Shown: one piece after another, positions 54,498 through 63,527 of the stretch
Layout: each line of letters opens with the position of its first letter
How positions within the stretch are numbered: the stretch's first letter is position 1
Source of the DNA: an uncultured Flavobacteriales bacterium
Lineage (GTDB): Bacteria > Bacteroidota > Bacteroidia > Flavobacteriales_G > Salibacteraceae
Length of the DNA stretch: 64,000 nucleotides
Direction of reading: 5' to 3'
Assembly: GCA_943788145.1 (NCBI GenBank)
Contig: CALSPD010000005.1
Span: 1-64,000 of the forward strand
Position numbers and translations under genes: made by a program
The notes under the pieces: generated by a model
The model's database searches: none
What the model saw: only the letters and a program-made list of their open reading frames with translations
What the model was told of the DNA's origin: nothing

Positions 54498-55019
54498 ATG
54501 TTAGAATCCATTCAATCTTTAGTGCGCGCTCCATTCTATGATACATATCTGAATCTAGTTTTGGCAGAAAACTTGAATCAAGAATTGATTGAATCTGGAG
54601 CTGCTTTTGAGAAAATGATAATCGGGCTAACAGATGAACAACTCACCTATCGTTATGGTGCAGGAAAGTGGACTTTGGCTCAAGTGATATTGCACTGTAT
54701 CGAATCGGAATTGATCTTTACTTTCCGAGCTCTAACAATCGCGCGAGAACCGAATCGTGTGGAATTAAGTGGCTACGATGAAAACGTTTATGCGGATGCG
54801 TTGAATTTGAATCATCAAACAGTTGGTGGCCTGCGAACCTACTTTTCAGCGGCTCGTGCCTCTAGCCTTGGGCTATTAAAAACTATGAGTACGCAATTGG
54901 ATAAAATTGGCAGTGCGAATGGTCATGACGTACAAGTTTCGAGCTTATTTTTTATCATTTCGGGACACACTCGACATCATTTAATGGTGATAAATTCAAA
55001 GTATTTAAATCCATCCTAA
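54498..55019 (+). CDS. DinB-family protein
   Basis: 173 residues, four-helix bundle of the DinB/YfiT superfamily. The metal-binding histidines are seen in ILHCIESE and SGHTRHHLMVIN; GLTDEQLTYRYGAGKWTLAQ is family-typical. Members act as putative metal-dependent thiol transferases; the substrate is unknown. Only 5 nt separate it from the next gene. Confidence 0.85.
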   Translation: MLESIQSLVRAPFYDTYLNLVLAENLNQELIESGAAFEKMIIGLTDEQLTYRYGAGKWTLAQVILHCIESELIFTFRALTIAREPNRVELSGYDENVYADALNLNHQTVGGLRTYFSAARASSLGLLKTMSTQLDKIGSANGHDVQVSSLFFIISGHTRHHLMVINSKYLNPS

Positions 55020-55024
55020 TAGTG

Positions 55025-56392
55025 ATGACAAGGGAAAATATCCTTCAAAGTCTATACTTTTTAATCACAAGTCTAATCGTAATTGGACCGGCATTGTATA
55101 ACCGATATCCCTTGGTTTACTTTGATAGCGGAGCTTACATGGAAATGGCTGTGAGTTTGGAACCTTCTTTTCACCGAGCAATTGGATATCCAATGCTGAT
55201 GCGAATTTCGGGATGGATCATCAGCAACTGGCCAATCGTATTGATTCAGGGATTTTTAGTTAGTTGGCTGTCCTTTCGCCTAATAAAAATTTTCAGGAAA
55301 AACCAGATTTATGCTACCCACTTTTTGACTATCACGATTTTAAGTTTTAGCACAAGTTTATCATGGTATGCCGCGCAACTTATGCCGGATATTTTTACCT
55401 ATATCCTCTCGCTCGCTGTGGCTTTGGTGGTTTTCGAACCACACTTCACTTGGAAAAAAGCTTTGTTATACGGAGGAGTGATTTTTAGTTCGTTAATCAC
55501 GCATTTGAGCCATCTTCCGCTTTTACTATTGGTCATAGCGACCTTGTTTTTTGGAAAATGGGTGTGGGCATCATCAAAACTTTCGAAAGCGCGGTGGTTG
55601 GGATTGACACTGCCTTTAATTCTTGCGTTTCTTTTTACGTCCAGCTATAATGCCATTTGGAATAATGGGTTCCGTATGAGCTTGGCTTCAAATATTTTCA
55701 TAACGGCAAACATTGGTGAGATGGGGCTTTTGAAAATGTACTTAAATGAAAACTGCGAATCAAATCAATTTAGTCTATGTGCTATAAAGGATAGTCTGCC
55801 ATTGGAAACGGGAGGATATTTATGGGATGTTGATGGTCCCGTACAAACAAGTCAAGGGGGATGGGCAGCAATGAACGATGAATGCGCACCGATTGTAAAG
55901 GATTTTTTAACCAATCCACGTTACCTAAAATGGTTTTTATTCGGGGCAATAAAAGCCACTTTTAAGCAGATGTTTCAGATAGAACTTGGGAGCGGACTGC
56001 AATATCAATATGGAGATGGATCACCGCCTTCGTGGCCCATGCACACGCATTTCAAACAAGAATTGAATGAATATTTGATAAGCGTTCAGAACAAAGGAAA
56101 TGGACTGCCTTTGGATTTTTTTAGAATACTTAATTACATAAGCCTGTTTCTAACCATGCTCGTTTTAGGTTGGGCAGTACTCACCGGAAGATTAGATCAA
56201 AGGTTAATTCTCCTCATTGTATTATTTTTAATCTTCTACTTCTACAATGCAGCTATAACGGGCGTTTTGGCAAATGTTTATGAGCGACTTCAATGCCGAC
56301 TTTTACCCCTTTTTCCTTTCGTGGCGTTGCTTGTCCTGTCCTCGGTTGAAGAATTGAGCCAAGGAAAAAGCAAAGTAACTAGGCGAGAATAA
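55025..56392 (+). CDS. Polytopic membrane protein, GT-C-like
   Basis: About 455 residues from the ATG at 55025 (a GTG directly before it is possible). Roughly ten transmembrane helices, an early YFDSGAYMEMA loop followed by HRAIGYPMLMR, reminiscent of the acidic first loop of GT-C glycosyltransferases, and a soluble loop with several cysteines (about 240-290). I do not recognise a specific family. Downstream of DinB-like with near-zero gap. Confidence 0.7.
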   Translation: MTRENILQSLYFLITSLIVIGPALYNRYPLVYFDSGAYMEMAVSLEPSFHRAIGYPMLMRISGWIISNWPIVLIQGFLVSWLSFRLIKIFRKNQIYATHFLTITILSFSTSLSWYAAQLMPDIFTYILSLAVALVVFEPHFTWKKALLYGGVIFSSLITHLSHLPLLLLVIATLFFGKWVWASSKLSKARWLGLTLPLILAFLFTSSYNAIWNNGFRMSLASNIFITANIGEMGLLKMYLNENCESNQFSLCAIKDSLPLETGGYLWDVDGPVQTSQGGWAAMNDECAPIVKDFLTNPRYLKWFLFGAIKATFKQMFQIELGSGLQYQYGDGSPPSWPMHTHFKQELNEYLISVQNKGNGLPLDFFRILNYISLFLTMLVLGWAVLTGRLDQRLILLIVLFLIFYFYNAAITGVLANVYERLQCRLLPLFPFVALLVLSSVEELSQGKSKVTRRE

Positions 56393-56444
56393 GGGAAGTA
56401 AATTAAAAACTTTTAATTTTAGGTGGAAACAAAACCACTTCTAT

Positions 56445-58508
56445 TTGGCAAACTCAGTCAAATACATCTGGCATCAGGTGCCGCTTTTTAGAATTCTCTG
56501 GCCATTTCTAGCCGGTATTATCGTTGGTATTTTCCTTCCTAATCTACAACTCAGCATGGTGCTCATCGGGGCGCTTTTTGCCTTTGCCTTGCTTTTTCAC
56601 TTACTGCAACAACGAGCGCTCATCAATTCAGTTTTATTCATTCCAGCTTTCGCGGTGGCGGGCTATACCCTAACGGTGCTTCACACAGATCGCCTCTTTG
56701 ATGATCATTATTCGAATCAGAATCATGGCGAGGTCTGTACTTTGGTTGGCACTTTAAGTTCGGATGCTGTTCCGCGAGCTAAAAGTGTGAAAGCTGAATT
56801 AGAGTTGGATCAAATCATATTGAATGGGTCTCAAAAGAGCAACGGTACCTTGCTCGTGTATTTCGAAAATACAGAAGAGGCTTTGCAGCTTGGATACGGA
56901 GATCGAGTGGTTTTAAAAGGACGGGTTAATCCTATTCCAGAGCCACAAAATCCTGATGAATTTAATTACAAGCGATACATGGGTTTTCATCAAATTACCC
57001 ACCAGATCTATTGCCCAGTAAATGATTGGCAGATGACGGAAAAGGGTACGGGTCTGATACGCACCATAAAGGACTGGCAGCATGGTGTAATGGATATTCT
57101 TCAAGATCAAGGAATAAATGATAGAGAACTTGCGATTCTTTCGGCTTTGTTGGTTGGATATAAACACTATTTAAGTGCAGATCAAGTAAATGCTTTTGCA
57201 AGCGCAGGAGCAATGCACGTTTTGGCCGTTTCTGGACTTCATGTTGGTATCATTTTTCTGATTGCCGCATTTGTGTTTAAACCAATTGAGCGGTTCAAAA
57301 ACGGAACATACGTCAAGGGCGTTTTACTTTTACTTGTATTATGGGGATATGCCGCCTTAACAGGACTTTCACCTTCTGTGACACGGGCTGCAACGATGTT
57401 CAGCTTTGTCATCGGTGCACAGCAATTTAGTCGGCATACGGACATCTATAACACGCTCGCCACCAGCGCAATGGCCTTATTACTTTTTGATCCTTTTCTG
57501 ATAGTTGAGGTGGGTTTTCAGCTTTCCTATTTGGCCGTGTTAGGCATTGTTATTTTGCAGCCTCATCTTTATGAGTTATGGGAAACAAAATGGTGGCTTC
57601 TCGATAAGATTTGGGCTATAACCACCGTATCTGTGGCAGCTCAAGTGGCCACTTTTCCGCTGGGATTGCTTTATTTTCATCAATTTCCGAATTATTTTCT
57701 CTTGAGCAATTTGGTTGTCATACCAGCTGCAACAGCCATTTTACCTGTTGGAGTGGCAATGATTGTTTTTAGTTGGGTGCCGGGGCTAAATACCGTTATC
57801 GGAATGGTGTTATTCTATCTTGTTCATTGGTTGGACCTCTTTATTCAGTGGGTTGAGAAGCTCCCAGGAGCACTGATTTCGGGCATAGACATCAGCATTT
57901 TCGAAACATATTTCATTTATATGATCATCGTCACTTCGGTGGTTTTTCTCATTACAACACGCTATAAGTGGTTGCTTGCATTCTTAGTCACATTTGCCAT
58001 TATTGAGTCCTTCAACATAGGTGAATCTATACTTCAACAAAACCAAACGCAGGCTGTCATTTATAAGGTAAAGGGACATGAAGCAATTGACTTGATTGAT
58101 GGGCACAATCATCGGTTTTATGCGGATACAGCCTTGTATTCGAACTTCGACAAAATGCGCTTTCATATACACCATCATTGGTGGGATATGGATTTAAATG
58201 AGCCAAATTTTTCCTCTTTCAGTTCAGGAATTTTTATGCACGGGTCAAAGCGGCTGCTTGTGTTGGATGATGTAGTCAAAACCTTTCCTGAAATGGAAGC
58301 TGCGGACATCTTATATATAACAAAAAGAACAAGTGATCAACCTACACAAGTGATAGAAAACGCTAAACCAGAAGTGGTGGTATTATCATCAAACTTAGAC
58401 TGGAAAACGAGAAGTTATTGGATTCGAATGCTCAACGATATGGAAATTGCATTCCACGACATGAGGGAAGAGGGAGCTTATGTGCTAAATACAAGTTCTA
58501 ACTTATGA
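56445..58508 (+). CDS. comEC: ComEC/Rec2-family DNA uptake channel
   Basis: 687 residues. DUF4131-like N-terminal part with helices and an OB-like domain (GDRVVLKGRVNPIPEPQNP), then the Competence domain (ALLVGYKHYLSADQVNAFAS, AGAMHVLAVSGLHVG, SPSVTRAATMFSF), which forms the inner-membrane channel for transformed DNA. The C-terminal ~180 residues show only a degenerate metallo-beta-lactamase-like part, as is common in this phylum. No ATG fits the start; TTG at 56445 is the best candidate. 58509-58680 holds nothing recognisable. Confidence 0.9.
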   Translation: MANSVKYIWHQVPLFRILWPFLAGIIVGIFLPNLQLSMVLIGALFAFALLFHLLQQRALINSVLFIPAFAVAGYTLTVLHTDRLFDDHYSNQNHGEVCTLVGTLSSDAVPRAKSVKAELELDQIILNGSQKSNGTLLVYFENTEEALQLGYGDRVVLKGRVNPIPEPQNPDEFNYKRYMGFHQITHQIYCPVNDWQMTEKGTGLIRTIKDWQHGVMDILQDQGINDRELAILSALLVGYKHYLSADQVNAFASAGAMHVLAVSGLHVGIIFLIAAFVFKPIERFKNGTYVKGVLLLLVLWGYAALTGLSPSVTRAATMFSFVIGAQQFSRHTDIYNTLATSAMALLLFDPFLIVEVGFQLSYLAVLGIVILQPHLYELWETKWWLLDKIWAITTVSVAAQVATFPLGLLYFHQFPNYFLLSNLVVIPAATAILPVGVAMIVFSWVPGLNTVIGMVLFYLVHWLDLFIQWVEKLPGALISGIDISIFETYFIYMIIVTSVVFLITTRYKWLLAFLVTFAIIESFNIGESILQQNQTQAVIYKVKGHEAIDLIDGHNHRFYADTALYSNFDKMRFHIHHHWWDMDLNEPNFSSFSSGIFMHGSKRLLVLDDVVKTFPEMEAADILYITKRTSDQPTQVIENAKPEVVVLSSNLDWKTRSYWIRMLNDMEIAFHDMREEGAYVLNTSSNL

Positions 58509-58680
58509 AAGGGTAAATTATGACGCCTGCACCTTAAACCCAAAATCAAGGTTGAGCACCATTGTTTCAGGGTTGCTTAGAACCTCAGTTCGTCATAGTA
58601 ACGTTGTTTTCGAATTCGTTAAAAGCATGGTATTAAAAAGTGTTGAACAGGGAGTTGCGAGCAATTGTTGAGATGGCTTT

Positions 58681-59379
58681 CTATTCACGATCTATGTATA
58701 AGGGGAAGACCAAATTAGCGCTGATGATCTCGTATTTCCCAAAAAAGAGCACATCGTCATAGATGATTTGATTGCTTAGATTAATTTCTCTGTTTGGGTC
58801 AATGTGCAGTGTATCTTTAATTAAAACTAGTTCAGATGATTGGGAACTATCGATTGTAGCATAAAAACTATGTATGAACTTGAGTTTGGGCTTTACGGAA
58901 ACTGCTCGCCTCTCGTTGCTGAGGTTATTCACGAGCGTGTAATTGAAACCAGCATAGCAACTATCACCAAGGTTGGCTGCAATGACCGTTTTTCTATCCA
59001 TGAAGTATATTCGGTTACAGGACTTCACTCGATAGGTTGTGTTATCAGTTACTGAATTTATTTCCAGTGATTTTAAAACATAATCTCCCACATTTACCTC
59101 AAAGGTGTCATAGGTACTTCTGTATCTACTCGATATTTCTAATTCAACGTTGTATATCCCTCTTCTGGCATATTTATGCCTTACACTTTCCCAACCACCA
59201 CTTGTATTTCCATCTCCAAAAGACCAATTGTAATTAGCACTTGAATTGCTACAATCGTAGAATGTGAGATATTCACCAACAGCAATTTCATTTTTGTCCG
59301 CTTCAATACAAGCTTCATGCACTTGCATGCATGCCGAAAGAATCAAAACTGAAAATAGGGTTAATACAATTCTATTCAC
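58681..59379 (-). CDS. PKD-domain lipoprotein
   Basis: 232 residues from GTG 59379: VNRIVLTLFSVLILSAC is a lipoprotein signal with a lipobox. A PKD domain follows (YNWSFGDGNTSGGWESVRHKY, residues about 53-73), and then a beta-rich C-terminus. An open frame to 59451 exists, but those codons belong to the 3' end of a truncated paralogue in a different frame. The GTG overlaps that remnant's stop codon, so the original tandem genes overlapped. Function unknown; exported to the inner or outer membrane. Confidence 0.75.
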   Translation of the reverse strand: MNRIVLTLFSVLILSACMQVHEACIEADKNEIAVGEYLTFYDCSNSSANYNWSFGDGNTSGGWESVRHKYARRGIYNVELEISSRYRSTYDTFEVNVGDYVLKSLEINSVTDNTTYRVKSCNRIYFMDRKTVIAANLGDSCYAGFNYTLVNNLSNERRAVSVKPKLKFIHSFYATIDSSQSSELVLIKDTLHIDPNREINLSNQIIYDDVLFFGKYEIISANLVFPLYIDRE

Positions 59380-59466
59380 GGTTAATGTAAAATTGGAATA
59401 CCAAATTAACGATGATTGTCTCGTGTTTACTAAAGAAGAGCGCATCGTCAAAGACGAATACCCTTC
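59372..59466 (-). pseudogene. 3' remnant of a tandem paralogue of the PKD lipoprotein
   Basis: The minus strand encodes FDDALFFSKHETIIVNLVFQ and then FYINRE-stop, aligning residue by residue with the end of the intact gene (YDDVLFFGKYEIISANLVFP, LYIDRE-stop). A stop precedes it in frame at about 59467, so only the last ~30 codons survive. Corresponding DNA at about 58688-58770 and 59378-59460 forms an imperfect direct repeat. Confidence 0.8.
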
Positions 59467-59480
59467 ATCTAAAGTTGGCG

Positions 59481-60332
59481 CTATATGTCTGAAAAAGAAA
59501 AAGAGTCTTTTAGTCGAACGCCCTTTTCAGTATGCTGCACGGTACAGCATTCGGACACTGAATCGTGTTCTAAGAAAAGAATGTACTCATTGTACGCAGC
59601 CGCGTTCATAAATCGCTCCTTTTCATCCAACGTCAACAATGGACGAGTATCGTAACCCATTACGTATGGCAATGGAATGTGCCCAGTACTTGGTAGTAAA
59701 TCGGCCATAAATACGATGGTTTGACCCTTATATCGAATATGTGGAATCATTTGTGCGTCCGTATGCCCATAGGCCATCAAGACATCAATATTGGGAAAGG
59801 CGTTCTTGAGAAAAGTAGAATCGTGACTTAAGAATTTTAATTGGCCACTTTCTTCAATAGGTAGGATGTTTTCCTTCAAAAAGGAAGCTTTTTCGCGTGC
59901 ATTAGGTTTGGTCGCCCAATTCCAATGTTGTTGATTGCTCCAAAACGTGGCGTTTTTAAAGGCAGGTCGGAATGCATCTTTGCTTGAATCATATTCGATG
60001 GCTCCTCCGCAGTGATCAAAATGTAAATGCGTGAGGAAGACATCAGTAATGTCATTTCGGTCAAAGCCCAAAGCCTTAAGTGATTTGTCTAATGAATCAT
60101 TGCCATGCAAGTTGTAATGGCTAAAGAATTTTTCGCTTTGCTTATTCCCAATTCCCGTGTCCACGAGCATTAATCGATCACCATCTTCGATCAACAGAGA
60201 TCGCATGGCCCAATTGCACATGTTGTTGTCGTCAGCCGGATTTGTGCGCGACCAAAGCGATTTTGGAACCACACCAAACATTGCGCCCCCGTCCAATTGA
60301 AAGTATCCGGTATTTACTGCGTGTAGTTTCAT
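59481..60332 (-). CDS. MBL-fold metallo-hydrolase
   Basis: 283 residues. Metallo-beta-lactamase fold with THLHFDHCGG (His102, His104, Asp106, His107), a further His in YGHTDAQM, Asp in FMADLLPS, and a C-terminal FLEHD. It is near the size of AHL-lactonase/quorum-quenching-type and related hydrolases; substrate unknown. No signal peptide. It lies 39 nt downstream of the aldolase gene on the same strand. Confidence 0.88.
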   Translation of the reverse strand: MKLHAVNTGYFQLDGGAMFGVVPKSLWSRTNPADDNNMCNWAMRSLLIEDGDRLMLVDTGIGNKQSEKFFSHYNLHGNDSLDKSLKALGFDRNDITDVFLTHLHFDHCGGAIEYDSSKDAFRPAFKNATFWSNQQHWNWATKPNAREKASFLKENILPIEESGQLKFLSHDSTFLKNAFPNIDVLMAYGHTDAQMIPHIRYKGQTIVFMADLLPSTGHIPLPYVMGYDTRPLLTLDEKERFMNAAAYNEYILFLEHDSVSECCTVQHTEKGVRLKDSFSFSDI

Positions 60333-60371
60333 GGTCTGCGACTGTTTTGATTTTGGTGAAAGTTATTGTGA

Positions 60372-61442
60372 TTATCGACCCATGCGATTATTGGCGTCAA
60401 TGGCATTCAAGTCTTCGAATGCAACCATTAATCGGTCAACAGTTGACTTTTCACCTTCGCGCAGCCATTTTCTTGGATCGTAATATTTTTTATTAGGCTT
60501 TTCTTCACCTTCAGGATTACCTAATTGACCTTGAAGATAAGCGCGGTATTTTGCCTCGAAAGCGCGAACGCCATCCCAAAATGACCACTGCGTATCGGTG
60601 TCAATGTTCATTTTGATTACACCGTAATCGATTCCCTCTCGAATTTCTGCACGTGTGGATCCTGAGCCACCGTGAAACACGAAGTTCACGGGATTGTTGC
60701 GCGTTATATTGAACTTAGCTTTAATGTAATCCTGGCTGTTTTTTAGAATGACAGGGGTCAATTGCACGTTTCCAGGTTTGTACACGCCATGTACATTACC
60801 AAAAGACGCAGCAATGGTGAAGTTTGGACTTATTGCGTTTAATAGTTCGTAAGCATAGGCTACTTCTTCCGGTTGGGTATAGAGCTTTGAACTGTCAATT
60901 CCGGTGTTGTCAACCCCGTCTTCTTCGCCTCCCGTTACACCCAATTCAATTTCAAGAATCATATCAATTTTAGACATACGCTTGTGATACTCAACACAAG
61001 TGGCCATGTTCTCAGTAATTGGTTCTTCACTCAAATCGATCATGTGGCTCGTGTAAAGTGGGCGGCCAGTTTCGGCAAAATGTTGTTCACCTGCTTCCAA
61101 TAAACCATCTATCCAAGGAAGCAGTTTTCGGGCACTATGATCGGTGTGTAAAATGACGTCAATATCATAAAGCTTAGCTAGTTTGTGCACATGAAGTGCG
61201 CCTGAAATAGCGCCAGCTATCGCGGCTTTCTCATCGCTGTTGTCGAGTGACTTTCCAGCGTAATAAAGAGCGCCTCCGTTACTGAACTGAATGATTACAG
61301 GCGACTTTGCCTTTGCAGCAGCTTCCATCACTGCGTTTACTGATTGCGTACTAACCACATTTACTGCGGGATAGGCAATTTTATTTTTCTTCGAAAGTTC
61401 AAACAATTCTAGCGCTTCTTGCGCATTCAACACTCCAGCCAT
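60372..61442 (-). CDS. fbaA: Class II fructose-bisphosphate aldolase
   Basis: 356 residues, the class IIA length. Cleaves fructose-1,6-bisphosphate to dihydroxyacetone phosphate and glyceraldehyde-3-phosphate in glycolysis, and catalyses the reverse in gluconeogenesis. Zinc and catalytic motifs: VILHTDHSARKLLPW (Asp101, His102), EIELGVTGGEEDGVDN, SFGNVHGVYKPGN, VFHGGSGST and KMNIDTDTQWSFWDG. Cytoplasmic. Confidence 0.96.
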   Translation of the reverse strand: MAGVLNAQEALELFELSKKNKIAYPAVNVVSTQSVNAVMEAAAKAKSPVIIQFSNGGALYYAGKSLDNSDEKAAIAGAISGALHVHKLAKLYDIDVILHTDHSARKLLPWIDGLLEAGEQHFAETGRPLYTSHMIDLSEEPITENMATCVEYHKRMSKIDMILEIELGVTGGEEDGVDNTGIDSSKLYTQPEEVAYAYELLNAISPNFTIAASFGNVHGVYKPGNVQLTPVILKNSQDYIKAKFNITRNNPVNFVFHGGSGSTRAEIREGIDYGVIKMNIDTDTQWSFWDGVRAFEAKYRAYLQGQLGNPEGEEKPNKKYYDPRKWLREGEKSTVDRLMVAFEDLNAIDANNRMGR

Positions 61443-61601
61443 AATACAATCTTTTGAGGCGCCAAATGTAAGATTTGCCCCTCAAGCGACCATACGCTGA
61501 AAGTGATTTTGCGAACCAACGGTTTTCTGTTTGTATCTATCTCAATCTTGGATTTTAATCCTGACTTCATGGGCTAGATTTGAAATCATAAATCAAGCTA
61601 A

Positions 61602-62972
61602 ATGAACGTTCATTTTATTGCCATCGGTGGTGCTGCCATGCACAATCTAGCACTAGCCATGCATCAACTCGGTCATCAGGTAACGGGCTCAGATGACGAA
61701 ATTTTTGAACCAAGTAAGGGGCGATTAGCCAAAGCAGGATTGTTGCCGTCAAAAATGGGATGGGACGCAGATCGCATAACGACCGATTTAGATGCGATTA
61801 TTTTAGGTATGCATGCTCGAAAGGACAATCCAGAACTTGTAAAAGCACTTGAAACGGGTTTGAGGGTTTATTCTTATCCTGAATTCATATTTGAACAATC
61901 GACTCAAAAAACCAGGTTAGTCATAGCCGGCAGCCATGGAAAAACGACCATAACGTCCATGATTCTGCATGTCTTGAAAAAACTTGATCGTGATTTTGAT
62001 TATTTAGTCGGAGCGCAAATTGAAGGTTTTGAAACCATGGTTCGATTGTCAGACGCACCGGTTATAGTTTTAGAAGGCGATGAATACTTGAGTTCGCCTA
62101 TTGATCGAAGACCAAAGTTTCATCTCTATCATCCGCAAATCGCATTGATATCGGGTATTGCTTGGGATCACATCAATGTTTTCCCTACATGGGAAAATTA
62201 CAAGGAACAATTCAGCCTTTTCATTAACAGTCTTGAAAAGGGTGCAAAGTTGATTTATTGCAAGAAGGATGAAGTCCTGAACAAAATGGTCGGTGATTCA
62301 TCCAATGAAATTGAGCGAATTGGTTATCAAACGCCTGAGCATCGAATCGAAAACGGCAAAACCATACTCTCGTTTGACGGAAAGGAATTTCGAATCAGCG
62401 TTTTTGGCGATCACAACTTACAAAACATGAGTGGAGCTCAATTGGTGTGCGCGCAACTGGGCATAGAGCGAGATACTTTTTATAAGGCTATTGCTGATTT
62501 TACAGGAGCTAGTCGAAGGTTGGAGGAAATCGGACGGAATGAAAATACGGTGGTTTATAAAGATTTTGCGCATTCACCATCCAAATTAGTGGCAACGGTG
62601 CAGGCGGTAAAACAACAGTGGCCGAATCGAAAGCTGGTGGCTTGCATGGAGCTGCATACCTTTAGTAGCTTGACAAAAGAGTTTTTGTTGGAATATAAAG
62701 ACACCATGAAGGAAGCTGATGTGGCCATTGTTTTCTACAAAGAAGAAACCTTGATGCACAAAAAGTTAGCTCCAATTTCGAAAGATGACGTAAAGGTTTC
62801 CTTTGGAAGGAACGATTTAATCGTTTACACAAGCCAACAAGAAATCGAGGCAGATTTAAAAACGAGAACTTGGTCCGAGACCAATTTGTTGCTTATGAGT
62901 TCAGGTAATTTTGGAGGAATGAATGTAGATGTGTTTGGAGCGGAAATCGCTTCAAAAGGTCAAACTAGTTGA
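61602..62972 (+). CDS. mpl: UDP-N-acetylmuramate:murein tripeptide ligase Mpl
   Basis: 456 residues, Mur-ligase fold. N-terminal UDP-binding HFIAIGGAAMHNLALAM, ATP-binding GSHGKTT (110-116), central EGDEYLSSPIDRRPKF and AWDHINVFPTWENY, and C-terminal DFAHSPSKLVATV and ELHTFSSLTKEFL. Mpl joins recovered L-Ala-D-Glu-mDAP tripeptide to UDP-MurNAc in cell-wall recycling; the MurC-like start and AAMHNLA motif distinguish it. Its 3' end overlaps the convergent membrane-protein gene by 8 nt. Confidence 0.93.
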   Translation: MNVHFIAIGGAAMHNLALAMHQLGHQVTGSDDEIFEPSKGRLAKAGLLPSKMGWDADRITTDLDAIILGMHARKDNPELVKALETGLRVYSYPEFIFEQSTQKTRLVIAGSHGKTTITSMILHVLKKLDRDFDYLVGAQIEGFETMVRLSDAPVIVLEGDEYLSSPIDRRPKFHLYHPQIALISGIAWDHINVFPTWENYKEQFSLFINSLEKGAKLIYCKKDEVLNKMVGDSSNEIERIGYQTPEHRIENGKTILSFDGKEFRISVFGDHNLQNMSGAQLVCAQLGIERDTFYKAIADFTGASRRLEEIGRNENTVVYKDFAHSPSKLVATVQAVKQQWPNRKLVACMELHTFSSLTKEFLLEYKDTMKEADVAIVFYKEETLMHKKLAPISKDDVKVSFGRNDLIVYTSQQEIEADLKTRTWSETNLLLMSSGNFGGMNVDVFGAEIASKGQTS

Positions 62973-63453
62973 TCAAAATTTCTGGTTTTCTTCGCATGAT
63001 CATTACCAAAATGATGGTGTAAAAAAAGCCGATAACGATAACCCCTAGCAATGTCAAGGTGGAGTGGGAGAAGGGGCTGAAAATAAGCTCTGCCCAGCGT
63101 TGAGCATTTTCGGCTTGATCTCCCGAGGCGTTGTCAATGACGTTTTGGATCTTATCCGCGAAAAATGCAGGGTTGATCCATTTGTAATAAAGGAAGGTGA
63201 AGCTTGAAATGATGATGGCGAAAATGGAAGTAATCTTCATTCCAGTTTTGATATCCGTTGTAATAGACGACTGAGGTTGATCGATTTTCTCAGCTCGAAG
63301 TCCTAGGAACAGAGCGAGTAGAAACAGAAGCAAATAAGCGAACCTAACATACATATCCCACTCCTCATCAGGAGCGAGCAAAAGGAAATAGGTCATGCGT
63401 GCAATGATGGCTGCTAGGGCAGCAGCAACTGCATATTTTGTAATGTTATTCAT
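62965..63453 (-). CDS. Small DUF4199-like membrane protein
   Basis: 162 residues with four transmembrane helices (about 7-27, 37-53, 70-90, 130-152) and the arrangement of the DUF4199 family common in Bacteroidota. No catalytic motif. It starts downstream of the rho terminator, so it probably has its own promoter within about 70 nt. Confidence 0.7.
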   Translation of the reverse strand: MNNITKYAVAAALAAIIARMTYFLLLAPDEEWDMYVRFAYLLLFLLALFLGLRAEKIDQPQSSITTDIKTGMKITSIFAIIISSFTFLYYKWINPAFFADKIQNVIDNASGDQAENAQRWAELIFSPFSHSTLTLLGVIVIGFFYTIILVMIMRRKPEILIN

Positions 63454-63466
63454 ACGGCTGTGAATA

Positions 63467-63515
63467 TAAAAAAAGTGGTCGCCTTAGAATTTCTATGACG
63501 ACCACTGGTCTTTTT
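63467..63515 (-). terminator. Terminator after rho
   Basis: On the minus strand AGTGGTCG and CGACCACT pair around a 16-nt loop and are followed by a run of T, just past the rho stop codon. Confidence 0.8.
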
Positions 63516-63527
63516 AGTAGGAGGGAA

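Noticed and set aside
56445-58508. ComEC as a truncated pseudogene because it lacks a full metallo-beta-lactamase domain and an ATG
   Set aside because: Length near 690 residues is usual for this phylum, the channel domain is complete, and a TTG start is acceptable.
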